Part shown: positions 45,310 to 56,478 of the stretch, one piece after another
Position numbering within the stretch: position 1 is the first letter of the stretch
Layout of the letters: each line of letters opens with the position of its first letter
Assembly: GCA_033961575.1 (NCBI GenBank)
Contig: CM066733.1
Location: 133,970,421-134,034,420, forward strand
Origin: Aselliscus stoliczkanus
Taxonomy: Eukaryota > Chordata > Mammalia > Chiroptera > Hipposideridae
Length of the DNA: 64,000 nucleotides
Reading direction: 5' to 3'
Translations under genes and position numbers: made by a program
Notes under the pieces: generated by a model
Seen by the model: the letters and a program-made list of their open reading frames with translations, nothing else
The model's database searches: none
Told to the model about the DNA's origin: nothing

Positions 45310-45965
45310 TTTTGCACATAAAACTGGCAAAATTTAAAGTTTAAAAAAAATTGTAATGCTCAATGCTGATAGGAGTTGCTGGTAGGATTATAAATGGGCA
45401 TTGTTTTCTACCTACCTGGAAAATAATTTGAAAATATGTGTTAAGAAAGTTAATAGTTATGTATCCTTTGGGGGTTTGTCCAGGAATCTATCACAAGGAA
45501 ATATTTTGAGTGAGATAGGAACAAACACTGTACAGAAGAATAATCATTGCCCACTAGGGATTAATTAAATAAATTACTGTACATACATAAAATTAAAGAT
45601 TATGCAATTTATTAAAACCTTATATGTAAAGAATATATAGCGATATGGAAAAATTGAAAGCCAAAATACTAAGAAAAAATAACTATAGAGACATATAAAA
45701 TAGTTTGGAATCAACAAAAGTATTCATTGATGGGGGACTAATTAAACAACATGCAATATCCAAGCAATGGAACATTAAACAATCTTTAAAAATAATGAAG
45801 GCTTTTTATATAGTGATATGGAAGAGCTTCTCAAGTATATTACTATATTGAAAGCAATCAAATAAAACGGTGCAGAACAGTGTGTGTAATATGCTATGAT
45901 TTGTACTAAAATTATATGCTTATTTTGCGTATGTATTATTCTCTGAAAGAATTTAAAAATAAATT
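45310..45965 (+). repeat. Old L1M/HAL1 3' fragment, plus strand
   Basis: ATGCTGATAGGAGTTGCTGG, GTCCAGGAATCTATCACAAG, TGCCCACTAGGGATTAATTA, ATTGATGGGGGACTAATTAA, GGAACATTAAACAATCTTTA and AGTGATATGGAAGAGCTTCT are typical of the HAL1/L1M 3' region. Partly duplicated internally (two 'aatta-aa' dilution blocks at 45565 and 45745). Confidence 0.65.
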
Positions 45966-48160
45966 CTGTGTTTTTATTTTAAAAGTAAACTTAAAAATAA
46001 AGTGTTAACTAGTTCCCTGTACAAAACGCAATTTGGTACCTGGAGTCTTGTTTTTATCTTATGGCCATTTGAATTTAAGGCGAGATATATATTTTATCTA
46101 TTCAAAAAGCAATTTAAATGCAAAAGCTGTGTATGATGTAGTATAACAATAAAAAATATGTCTAAATACATGAGTAGAAAAGACTTGAGGGTAAATACTT
46201 CAAAATGTTCACAGGTTTCCCCTTGGTGCTGGAATTATTGTTGAATTTTATTTTCTTCCTTATTTTCTCTGTATTTACCCAGTGCATATGTTATTTTTAT
46301 AAATGAGAAAAAAAAGTAAAGCCTACTCATTTCACTTTATTTTTTTGTGCAAATATAGATGGTTAAAGTTGAATTTGCTTAATACTCCTAGTATGCTAAA
46401 TTAGTATTCAAAACTGTTAGAAGTCCAAAAATGCACCAAGTTTACTTGCTGGAGATCTGTGTGTAATGTCATTTTTTTTTTCTTTATTGTATAACTGCAT
46501 GTTCTGAATTTCCTTTTCAGAATAAATGGCACATACCAGCATTAGTTTGGGTGGGCACTTTAAGTGGCTCAGCTCCCCAGGAAAAGTTCCCTTTGAGATT
46601 CTTAGATGATAACAAGGAGGGTCAGGAAGATGCATATGGGGACCTCAGGCAGATTGTGAACAAGGCCTTTCTACCTCCCCTTTTCCTTAGATGAGTTCCC
46701 CCCAACTCGGGTGCCTTTTCTATATTCCAAGGTGCTCATCTTTCCCTGTCTCCAATCAAGTTCCAGTTCTTACCTTTCCGTGCATCTGGCTGGAGTATAA
46801 AAGCCAAGCAATTAATCATCTCATCACTGGTCTAATCGCTAATAGTATCTTAAATGCATGCCTAAGGAGTTTTTCTGCGCTGTGAAGCTGTGCATGATAG
46901 GGTGTATAGAGGGTGGGGAGAGGATTTTTTTCTTTTCTTTGAGGTGAAAAAAATCTCTGGTAATCTTCATGGCCATGCCCTAATTTCTCTATTCTCTTAA
47001 AATGTAAATAATTCTATAAATTAAGTTGGCTCAATTCACAGTGCCCAACACTTGGGAAATGACCTAAGGTAGTGGGTGAATTCTGCCTGTGTATTGCAGG
47101 TAACAAGTTTGGAATAACTTTATCACCATACCTTTTAACATGTAAAATAAAATCCACTCTGGGCTTCAGTGTCTTTAATCTGCAGTCTTTGATTTGTGAC
47201 TGAATTGGGACATGTTTTAGTTTTCCTTGCAAAAGGTCTATTTAATATTTGTTTCATGAATTTCACAGTTCTTGCTTTGATGGGATATAATTTATATAGT
47301 CAAATGGCATCACCAGGCTAGTTGACCATGTATAAATTGTTAAATATAAGTTGATAAACATAGGCTCGTTTTTTCCCAACTGGCCCTCCTGGTATGGCAA
47401 GAGAGGTGAAATTGCCAAAAGCTAAGCCTGCTTTCTAAAATCAAGTAAATATTCTAGGGTGGAGAAACTGACACCGGAGGGCACAGAAGCAAGTTAGGTG
47501 TACCCCAGACTAGGGAGCTGTGTGGACATGTTAAATTGCCTTAAATTCCCTGAAGTGATAGGTCTCTGGGAGGCGGAAAACAAAAAAGGTAGGAAAGTAC
47601 TGAGTCAAGAATCTATTGGCCATCTCTATTTGGAAGTGGATATTTTAAGCCAGCACCCTTTCCCATCCCAATACTTCATAGTTCACCTTGCCTTATCAGT
47701 ATTTCAGGAGACATGACCTTGTTGGTAGTCGAGCTTTTGGAGGAGAAGGAATGGCATGTCCAGCCCTAGCATTGGTCTGTCTGGAAAATGAGTGATCTGC
47801 ACATTGTCTCCTAGTTGCCAATACCCTCTCCCTCTGTCTCTGCCTGTTGAGTTAACCTGGGCATGAAATTCTGGAGTTTCTCTTGCCTTTTATTCTCTCC
47901 CTCTACCTCCCATTTTAGTTTGCTTCTCTTCCCTGTTTTTCAGAAGCAAAACAAATTCCTCAAGTTGTGTCTTGAATCTCAATTTAGTAAATTTGTCCCT
48001 GAAGCATGAGTTTGAGGTCTTACCCTCAATTCTAATCAGTTTATCAAAATATTTCTTTTAAATAAATAGACAGCACTTCCTCAGAGGAACCCCAGTGAGT
48101 AAAAGTTTCTTTATCACATTCTACTTACAACGGTGATGTTGTAGAACTTGCCAAGTATAA
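45966..48160. other. No recognisable gene or repeat
   Basis: Unclassified; only short frames. A TATA-like GGAGTATAAAAGCC at about 46793 has no gene attached. Confidence 0.35.
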
Positions 48161-48184
48161 TGTTAAAAGCAGCACATTATTTTT

Positions 48185-48430
48185 TATTTAAAAAAAAACA
48201 CGCCATTTATGATGCAATCATTATGTACTGAGCACTTTCCAAGCAATTTCCTTGACTTACTAACCTTTCTGACAACCCTATAAAATAAGGGTTTTGCTCC
48301 CTATTATTCAAATGAAGAAAATGAGTCACAAAGAGGCTAAGCAATCTCTTGGAAATCACACAGCTAGTAAGCGGTGAAGCCGGCATTTGAACCTTGTAGC
48401 TTGGTTTTCACCATGACACACACATACATC
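48185..48430 (-). repeat. MIR SINE, minus strand
   Basis: TTATGTACTGAGCACTTTCC, TAACCTTTCTGACAACCCTA, AAATGAAGAAAATGAGTCAC, AAATCACACAGCTAGTAAGC and GGCATTTGAACCTTGTAGCT are ordered MIR landmarks. Nearly full length. Confidence 0.88.
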
Positions 48431-48439
48431 TAAGGAGGG

Positions 48440-49610
48440 ATGGAGGACATTAAAGTTTGGAACTAGATGTTGATGAAGACGCAGAACAGAGTATGAAATA
48501 GGGAAAATACATTTGGGCATAGGTACTCAGAAATTGTTTTATTAATTTATTAATTCTCTATTTTAGAATTGCTTTATATTTGGTATATGAGCTAGTTCAG
48601 GCACAAAACTGTTCTTGACTTCAGGTTTGAGTTTTGTCTTCTGATCAATTCAGAATCCAAGGACAAAATTGAAATGATGATGGGGGATACTAGTTAGGGG
48701 TGGCTTTTATACAAAGTCCAACTGGTCTCCCAAGTCCTAAATGAGGGGTGCTACTTCAGTCTCAGATCTCAGGGCCAGGGTATCCCTCCCCTCTAGGATA
48801 CCCCTTTCTATTTAGGCACTTCTCTCCTTGAACCCGTCACCTCCTCCCTGTTATGTCTTCTAGCCCCCTCTGACCTCTGTTGCCTCCAGAGAAGAATGTC
48901 ACTCTCTTATCCATTCTAGATGAGGTGGGCTGGAAATGACCTTGGATATTACATATGTGGCATCTGCAAGACAATCAGAGCAGCTACACCCCTAGTGGAT
49001 TTTCTATGAGTTCTTAAGCTCTTTCTAGAACTGAGCTCCCTAATGCCCTGTCTGTATATCTTAGCTTCTTTAAGTGCCAAGGTCAGAAGGGTGTAAGGTG
49101 GTAAGAGCCAGGGTGTAGAAACCATTTTTCTGCTATAATTCACTGCTTTTACCTCTCTTCTCCTGGATATTAACAATGAGTGCCCACTAATATTATAAAA
49201 TGTATATTATGGCAAGTGGGAGAATTGTGAGTATTGCTTGGAAGAGGTCACATCATTTTATATATATTTATCCTTTTAAACAATACATCCACACAATTAT
49301 TACTACCATTAAGTAATTTTTTTTTATATGAGAGGGCTTTCAAATCTTAATTTTACCTAATCTTTATGACAATTTTTAGGAAGGTAAGTTAGGTATGATT
49401 ATGTTTTGTCAATCACAAGTTTGTATATTTTCATTATTCCCATTTTACACGTTTTAGCCTGTGATTGCTATATTCAAGAAGGTTATCTTATTGTTTCTGG
49501 TGAGTTTTTCTAAACTGTTTCCCATGGATTAACCTCTATCTTATTCTTTTTTACTTCTTGGATTGACAGGATATTAAAATGTTATATAATAGTTTTAAAT
49601 TTGACATTTT
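48440..49610. other. No recognisable feature
   Basis: No gene or confident repeat. 48770-48900 is pyrimidine-rich. 49300-49420 might be a very eroded MIR, not called. Confidence 0.3.
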
Positions 49611-49627
49611 TTATTGGTACTTATTTT

Positions 49628-50027
49628 TTTTTTAAAGATTGTATTGGTGAATTGGGGGAAGGGAACAGAAAAGTTGCTGTCCTTTTGTTCTTCAGTCTAG
49701 TTGTGGAGGACGTTGCTTCACTGGCCCATGTTGGTATTGTCATTGCGCTCTTCTTGGGTGAGGCAGATTGGTTGCTGGCCTCTGGACGGTCGCTCATGGC
49801 GGCTATTGGCAGCTCACGCTGGCTGCCGGACACTCACTGTAGCCTATGGCAGCCCACTGCAGCAGGGGCTGCAGCCCACACCATCACAGGGGCTCGCACA
49901 GCCCAGCTCCAGGTGGAGCTGTTGTTAGCTGTAGAGGGCAGTGTCACTGGCCCTCTATGTGGGATCCGAACCGGGGCTGCTGGCATCCCAAAACCAGCCC
50001 TTAACCAATGCGCCACTCAGCCGGCCA
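49628..50027 (-). mobile_element. Long tRNA-derived SINE, minus strand, copy 3
   Basis: Target duplication TTATTGGTACTTATTTT / TTATTAGTACTTATTTT (49611-49627 and about 50028-50044). Tail TTTTTTTTTAAAGATTGTAT, shorter tail body than other copies (one GGGGAA-rich block missing), then the shared GC-rich body and the head ending CGCCACTCAGCCGGCC. Confidence 0.94.
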
Positions 50028-50164
50028 TTATTAGTACTTATTTTAAAGAGAATGGCTCTAATATTTCCCCATTTTTTGCTATTTTGAAAATTTATTTTCC
50101 TTTTGCATCTCTCTGTGAATGCTTAGTTTTTTCTTTCTTGATAGCAAAATTACTATCATAAAAA

Positions 50165-50960
50165 TTTTGGATAATATAAAAAAACACAAAGAAGAAAATA
50201 AAAATCAGTTACTATTTAAAAAAAAAAAATCCACCTAGAAAAAAACCCTATAAACTGTTTGTGTATATTCTTTTCCAGCTTCTCATTTCCTCTCTATTTT
50301 TATATTATAAATCATTAAAATGTCTATTTGTTATACAGTTTTAATGTTTATAATTTTAATATATTGCGAGGGATACCATAATAAGTATTTACTTATATAA
50401 ATATCGAGAACACATCTGATAAATTCCTAGTAAAATTGCATAACCAGTTTTAAAGCACTTGATCAATAATGCCAGAAGGTTATCAAGAAAGTTTTTACCT
50501 GTATATGCTCCCAAAACATTGCAGGAGCTTGCGTGTTTTACCATACCCTACACAACCTGAGGTACAATCATTATTTCAATCTTTCCTACTTGATAAGTAA
50601 AAACAATACTTTAGTACTGTTTTATTTTGCATTTTAATCTCTCATGTGGCTGAGTAGTTTTCTGTGTATGAATTGCCTTTTTACATTCCTTGCCCATTTT
50701 TTTTTTAAAATTGAGGACCTAATTAAAAAAACAAACTTATTATCTTGTAGGAATTCTTTCTATACTAAAGATATTAACCCCTTGTCTATTACACATTATA
50801 ATTAGCTTGTCATTTGCCTTTTTAATGTTTTCTTAACACATTTTGATTTTAAAAATTATGAATGGTTATTACATTTTACCAAATGTCTATTGATACCTAT
50901 TGATAATTTTCCTCATTTTAAAATCTATAGATGTGATATATTGCAGCACTGAAGATAAAT
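50165..50960 (-). repeat. Old L1M 3' fragment, minus strand
   Basis: Antisense L1 landmarks: TTTTACATTCCTTGCCCATT, ATTATCTTGTAGGAATTCTT, AGATATTAACCCCTTGTCTA, TTGTCATTTGCCTTTTTAAT, and further left a TGGCTGAGTAGTTTTCTGTG block. The extreme left (about 50165-50330) is assigned with less certainty. Confidence 0.65.
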
Positions 50961-52218
50961 TATATGTTGAGCTATCTTTGTCCAACTCTGCTTAGATATG
51001 ATATAATTTTGTTTGAATTTGACAGTACTTTCAGAAGAACACAATATTTTCATGCTATTAGAGATGCCAGTTGCTCCCTATCTCGGGGATTTTTCCACAG
51101 CTGAGCAAATGACCCTACCTTCCAGTTCCAAGCATCAGGAGGCTGCATTAGAATTAGACACCTGGCCAGAGGGTTCCCTAAGTAGATTCATCAGTGACTA
51201 GACTTGCATAACTAGGAGTGGGGTCAACGAGGTTGCCCTCTTGGGGACTTGGCATGTGGAGTCAGTCAGTCCGTGGTGGGCACCTGAGCTGCAGGTGTGT
51301 TGGGCCACATGCAAAATGAATGAGCAAATATGCAGGAAACCCTGTGGGTCCTGAGAGGTGGAAGGCTTAGGGTGGGTTTCTGAGGACGCTTGAGTTTCTC
51401 AAGTTTCCAATGAGTCTCAGGTACACTCTCTGCCCCTGAATTCTGTCAGGACCTCCTTCTTTCAATCACATATCGTCTTCTCTTTTATTTAAGGGAGATG
51501 GAGGTTTCTGACTTATGTAACCAGAAGCTGACATGCATGTAGCATCTTGCTGGGTGAGGTGCATGCCTACATACCACCAGAATGCCAGGTCACTGGTCAC
51601 CTTCTAAAAACCAAAAGTGTTGAACTCAACAGTAAATGATCTGGAAGTTTCCTTCCAGCCCTGTAGTTCTATGAGTCTCTGAAATAAATGGCCCTTTTTT
51701 ATTGGGACATTTCCTAAACCTAGCTTGGCAGAACTCTGCAATGACAAAAATTCATTGAAAACTAGGAGCCAGAAGGGAATGTGCTTAGACAGACCTCTTA
51801 AGACAGGAAGACATTTCCTATTTTCAAAAAAATTGTGTTTCCTTAAAGCATGAAAGACCATTTTGCTTTTTCAGTCATTGAATTGAAAGGGCGCCTCTGC
51901 TTCTAAAACCATGTAGCTACAGCTGTGTCTGTGCTTTTCTTCACGTACCTCAGACAGGGCATCTGGCAGTGATAGGTAATCAAATGTATCAAGGAACACT
52001 GAGCCATCTGCCCTGATCTCAGCCCTCAGAAGTGAGCTAGTGGAAAGGGTTTCGGCTTTTCATCTTGAGCTTACAAGCCAGACTGGTCCAATTTTCTCAA
52101 GGAAAGTGAGATTTAAGCCCTTAAAAATAATTCCCAGTTCTGCTGACATCAAGGGGACGACTCATAGCATCAAGATAAAAGATAATCGTGCTTTGAATAA
52201 AGCTGTTAAATTTTCTTT

Positions 52219-52224
<6 letters not shown>
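50961..52224. other. No recognisable feature
   Basis: Unclassified. No gene supported. Confidence 0.35.

Positions 52225-52250
<26 letters not shown>
52225..52250. repeat. (CA)13 microsatellite
   Basis: Uninterrupted CA dinucleotides, just left of the SINE target duplication. Confidence 0.95.
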
Positions 52251-52269
52251 ACTCTGACATACATATCTT

Positions 52270-52695
52270 TTTAAGTTTTTCTTTTTTTAAGATTTTATTG
52301 AGGAATTGGGGAAGGGGAACTGTGTTGGGGAACTGGAGAAGGGGAACAACCAAGTTGCTGTCCTTCAGTCTTAGTTGTGGAAGGCGCAGCTAGCTCAGCT
52401 CCAAGTCCAGTCACCATCCAGCTGCCCATTGGCAGCTTGCAGCTGCTTAGCTCAAGGTGCTGTGTTCAATCTTAGTTACAAGTGGGCATAGCCCACCATC
52501 CCATGCTGGAGTCGAACCAGTAATCTTGTTGTTAGGAGCACATGCTCTTGCCAGCTGAGCCATCCTTCCACCTGTAGGCAGCTCAGTGGCAGCTCAGCTC
52601 AGGCGCAGCTTACTGGCCCATGTGGGAATCGAACTGGCAACCCTGTTGCTCAGAGCTTGGACTCCTAACCAACTGAGCCACTTGGCCGGTCCCCC
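52270..52695 (-). mobile_element. Dimeric tRNA-headed SINE (Rhin-1-like), minus strand
   Basis: Imperfect target duplication GACATACATATCTT / GACATGCATGTCTT (52256-52269 and 52696-52709). On the minus strand it starts GGGACCGGCCAAGTGGCTCA, with B-box-like CCAGTTCGATTCCCACATGG. A second tRNA-like unit follows: GGATGGCTCAGCTGGCAAGA with CTGGTTCGACTCCAGCATGG. It ends in the same tail as the long SINE (CCCAATTCCTCAATAAAATC TT). Two tRNA-like heads in tandem, GAGCTGAGCTGCC linkers. Older than the long SINE by divergence. The comparison with horseshoe-bat Rhin-1 is from memory. Confidence 0.85.
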
Positions 52696-52719
52696 GACAT
52701 GCATGTCTTAACATGGCCA

Positions 52720-53138
52720 ACAGAAAAATGTAGCAAGATAATTAGGACTTTAGGATTCAGAAAGTACAGTACTGGGTAGTGATGAGGCTGAGAGTGACAA
52801 ACAGTGGTCTCCATGGAACCAGCATAAAACAGGAGTGCCACTCATTTTGTAGTTTGTTAATATTTTCGGTATCAAGATCATGGCATTCTTCTTGTGGTTA
52901 TTATATTTGTGTTATATTCAAATTAATGAATATGTGTTTATTTAAAGCATCACATTATAGTTGAATTATCAAAGTATTCTGGGGCTGCTCTTAATACGTG
53001 CAATATGTGAAGAGGGATGGGAATTTCTTTCAGAGTTTATGCATGATGCAAAGTAGGATGCCTTTATTTCTGTTGAAACCTTGAATATACACCAAATGTC
53101 AAGACGAATTGGCTTTTAAATTACTTTTAAATCCCTAG
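52720..53138. other. No recognisable feature
   Basis: Short unclassified AT-rich spacer. Confidence 0.35.
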
Positions 53139-53500
53139 TATCTTAGTCACTTGCTGCTATACTGAGTTATTGTAGGCCAGGTGACATAAACAACAAACGC
53201 TGATTTCTCATGGTCCGGAAGCTGGAAGTCTGCGGTCAGGGTGGCAGCATGCTCAGGTTCTTAGTGAGGATCCCACCTCCTGGTTATATCTTCATGTGAC
53301 TTTTCCTTGGCATACACACAACAAAAAAGACAGATCTAGTTTCTCTTCCTTTTTTTGTAAGGGCATCAATCTCACCATGGGTAGTCCATTCTGATGACCT
53401 AACTACCTCTCAAAGACCCCTACTTCCAAATTTCATCAAATTGGGGATGAAGGTTTCAACAAAGGAATTTTGAGGGTATATAAGCATTCAGTGCATAGCA
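53139..53500 (-). repeat. MLT1 (MaLR) solo LTR, minus strand
   Basis: TATCTTAGTCACTTGCTGCT, GATTTCTCATGGTCCGGAAG, GGAAGTCTGCGGTCAGGGTG, GTAAGGGCATCAATCTCACC, GATGACCTAACTACCTCTCA, CTTCCAAATTTCATCAAATT and TCAGTGCATAGCA are reverse-complement MLT1 in order. Confidence 0.85.
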
Positions 53501-53504
53501 CCTG

Positions 53505-54410
53505 GAAAATACCTATTCTATTCAGGGATCTTGAGGTTGCATTTTATGTTGGTTTCCTAGAAGTGGACCCTGAGATGGATGAGGAGTCATATGAACATAG
53601 TTTATTAGGAGATGTCCCCAGAAAACATTGGTGGGCGAGTGCAGACATGCCAGAATGTTATATTGAAGTCCCACAGGGCGTAGCTCTTACTTAATCCTGC
53701 AGTTAGGGAAAGGGTTATGAGTAGCTCCCAAGGGATGTAAATTCCCATGTACTTATGGGTCTTAAGACCAACAGGCTTGGCAGCTTGACGTAGCCCTCTA
53801 ACAAAGAGCTGCCAGTACTGCTTGCTAGGAGTGGAAACACCTCAAGGGAAGGCCCTAGTGCACAAAATAGACTCCATAGGATATGGGCGGTGCACAAACC
53901 ATAGTTGCAAAAATAACCCACCCAAACTAACTTAAGTAAAGGGGTAGCTCAATTAACTTTGCCTTGGACTGCAGAAACCAGACTCAGTGTTTAACTGAAT
54001 GAGTTCATGCATCTAATATAATAAGTTCAGAGGTTGGCGTTCTGGGATTGGTGTAGCTGCTGCATGATGTTATCAGAGAACAGTATTCCAACTCTGTCTT
54101 CTTGCTTGTTGCTTCATGATTGCATGAGGGCTCTTTTACCTCCAGCCTCATGTCTGCAATCCTGGCAGGAAAAAGCAGAAACAAGAAGACCGTAAGTGTA
54201 TCAGGAAAGCAAACATTTCCCAGAAATCTCTAGCAGATGTCTGATTGTTTTTCACTGGCACTGAGTTACCTAATTACCTTTTGATGTCAGGAGTTCTGGG
54301 AAGGTGGCATATGGCTCCCCTGAAATGAATAACTCTTCTTTTAGTGAAGAAAAGAGAATAGGCAATGACTGGGCATCCAGAAGTGTCTACCCATTAGGGG
54401 ATTTTTGGTA
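53505..54410. other. Unclassified, possibly an old repeat at its left end
   Basis: 53560-53640 (AGTGGACCCTGAGATGGATG, ATAGTTTATTAGGAGATGTC) reads like the edge of an old mammalian repeat, but I cannot name it. The rest shows nothing I recognise. Confidence 0.35.
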
Positions 54411-54430
54411 AAAATACTAAGGACTATCTT

Positions 54431-54537
54431 TTTTTTTTTTTTTTGAGGGCAGTGTTACTGGCCCTCATATGTGGGACCGAACCGGGGCCACTGGCTTCCC
54501 AAGCCAGCACTTAACCACCACGCCACTTGGCTGGCCC
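54431..54537 (-). mobile_element. Short tRNA-headed SINE, minus strand
   Basis: Perfect target duplication TACTAAGGACTATCTT (54415-54430 and 54538-54553). Poly(T), GAGGGCAGTGTTACTGGCCC, GTGGGACCGAACCGGGGCCA (one base shorter in the B-box region) and CGCCACTTGGCTGGCCC. Confidence 0.95.
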
Positions 54538-54553
54538 TACTAAGGACTATCTT

Positions 54554-55290
54554 ATTAGCATCCAAGGACAAGGTACAAGATCAGCTTGGATTCCTGAGGG
54601 AAGGTGTCAGAACTGGTATTGAGGAGCTTGTGTCTTGTAAATTAAGTCTGACTGGACAAGGGCACACACATGGGAGCAGAGGGGATATGTGAAGTGACAG
54701 CACAGACACACACTTGCTGACTTAGTCCTGTAGCATGGTGAGCAGTGGGTGATGTGCACACAGCAGTGAGCTGGCTGCATATACCAAGGCTGGAACCTGG
54801 TCAAGGGTGGTGATGATGGTGGTGACAGCAGCAGTGGTAGCAGCAGCCATAGCCCTGGTGAGAGGAGGAGCGCCACATGAGGACAATGCTAAGATCCATG
54901 GCAGGAGGCCAGTTTTGCTAGTCTCTCTTAGGAGCCCATCTCTGGGGCATCAGCAAAATTCTGAAATCTTTGGCCAGGCACTGTTGTTGCCTGGATGGTA
55001 AAACATTGCCAGTAAATTATTACAAAATAAAAACATACACATGGCATTGCAACAAAGCCTATTAGGTAGTAGAATTTTTCATAGTTTAAAATCTCTGGTT
55101 TTGAAAACTGCCACAACATTGCAAAACAAATATCCATAAGTTTAGAAATAGAAATTAAAATGAAAGATCATCACATTTGATGGAGAAGAACACTATTTTC
55201 ATATGATGCATTAGATGAACTAATTATTAATGAAGATAATTGTAAAGTTTATTTTCTTTTGTAATTGAAGATACAGTGATAGAATATGTA
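54554..55290. other. No recognisable gene
   Basis: A trinucleotide-rich patch (GGTGGTGATGATGGTGGTGA, then AGCAGCAGTGGTAGCAGCAG) lies at 54805-54850. Otherwise unclassified. Confidence 0.4.
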
Positions 55291-55355
55291 AACAGGTTCA
55301 TATGAGGTGTGATAAAAAATATAGTGAATATTTACATTTTTAAAAATATATTATA

Positions 55356-55809
55356 GGGCCGGCTGAGTGGCACATTGGTTAAGAGTTGGCTTGGGATGCC
55401 AGCGGCCCTGGTTTGGATCCCACATGTGAGGGCCAGTGACACTGTCCTCTACAGCTAAGATAGTGAACAACAGCTCCACCTGGAGCTGGGATACGTGAGT
55501 CCTGGTGATGGTGTAGGCTGCAGCCCCTGATGCAGTGGGCAGCCATAAGCTACAGTGAGTGGCTGGCAGCCAGCGTGAGAGGCCGGCAGCTGGAGTGAGC
55601 TGACAAGAGCCGCTGTGAGTGGCCATCCAAAGGCTGGCGACTGATCTCTCTCATCTGGGAAAAGTGCAATGATAATACCAATATGGGTCAGTGAAGCAAC
55701 GTCCTCCGCAACTAGACTGAAGAACAAAAGGACAGCAACTTGTGTGTTCCCCTTCCCCAATTCCTCAATGCTGTTCCCCAACCCCAATTCCCCAATGAAA
55801 ATCTTTAAG

Positions 55810-55811
<2 letters not shown>
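55356..55811 (+). mobile_element. Long tRNA-derived SINE, plus strand, copy 5, inside a mariner
   Basis: Starts GGGCCGGCTGAGTGGCACAT, B-box-like GGTTTGGATCCCACATGTGA, body with AGCTCCACCTGGAGCTGGG, CTGCAGCCCCTGATGCAGTG and GAACAAAAGGACAGCAACTT, ending AATGAAAATCTTTAAGATT. Its poly(A) tail has been replaced by an (AT)n microsatellite. Diverged more than the minus-strand copies. Confidence 0.93.

Positions 55812-55859
<48 letters not shown>
55812..55859. repeat. (AT)24 microsatellite at SINE tail
   Basis: Pure TA/AT dinucleotides directly at the position of the SINE A-tail. Confidence 0.95.
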
Positions 55860-55860
<1 letters not shown>

Positions 55861-56097
55861 CAGTAAAAGACATATTGCCATTAATTATCCTCAAAATACT
55901 CCCTCTTGTTGTGAACACACATCCCATATTCTTGCCAATTTCTGAAGCAGTTCTGGAAGTCCTCTTTTGTGAGTGTCTTTAGTTGTGCTGTCATGGCAAC
56001 TTGATTTCCTGAATCAGTCTGACTTTGGGGAAGAGCCAGAAGTCACAGGGTGCCAGGTCCGGCCCAGCATTCACTTTTTTGTTGATCACACCTCATA

Positions 56098-56478
56098 TAT
56101 AAATAATGAAGTCAGTTTCTTATATAACCTCCATGAGTTACAGGAAATATAAGAAGAAATATTAAAATATCATTCATTGTACAAACTTATATTTAAAATT
56201 AAATTCAGACTTACATGAAACTGTTTGTATAAAGGGTTAATTTTTTTAGAAAAACTGTTTTTCAAGAATCATCAGCTGTAGATTTATTATAATATTTGTA
56301 TTTCAAAATAATTAATCAGAAGTTTATTCCAATGTTTTCACAGACTATAAAATATTCCTAATAGCTCCTGCAACAGTGATATCAGCTGATAGATCCTTCT
56401 CAAAATTAAAAATGATAAAAAATTGTTTGCAATCTTGAATTTTTCAAGAGCATCTCAGGTTGTTTTCGGTTATCAATT
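56098..56478. other. Unclassified AT-rich spacer
   Basis: No gene. Possible old DNA-transposon remnant (a TCACAGACTATAAAATATTC, CTGATAGATCCTTCTCAAAATT, AAAATGATAAAAAATTG sequence reads like a decayed hAT transposase C-terminus, IADRSFSKLKMIKN), assigned with low confidence. Confidence 0.3.

Larger units (their letters stand above)
55301..56097 (-). mobile_element. Internally deleted mariner (type 2), minus strand, split by a SINE
   Basis: Terminal inverted repeats TGAGGTGTGAT (from 55303) and ATCACACCTCA (to 56095) are bounded by TA at 55301-55302 and 56096-56097, as for Tc1/mariner elements. Read on the minus strand, a transposase relic gives DLAPCDFWLFPK (the PDLAPCD/third catalytic Asp region) and later KEDFQNCFRNWQEYG and HNKREYFED (C-terminus). 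The 5' half of the gene is deleted just after the left inverted repeat (minus-strand sense). The long SINE (55356 onward) is inserted in the 3' part. Without the SINE the element would be about 290 bp. Confidence 0.85.

Noticed and set aside
46790..46810. TATA-box-like GGAGTATAAAAGCC as a promoter
   Set aside because: No gene, start site or supporting element downstream; a chance match in AT-rich DNA is likely.
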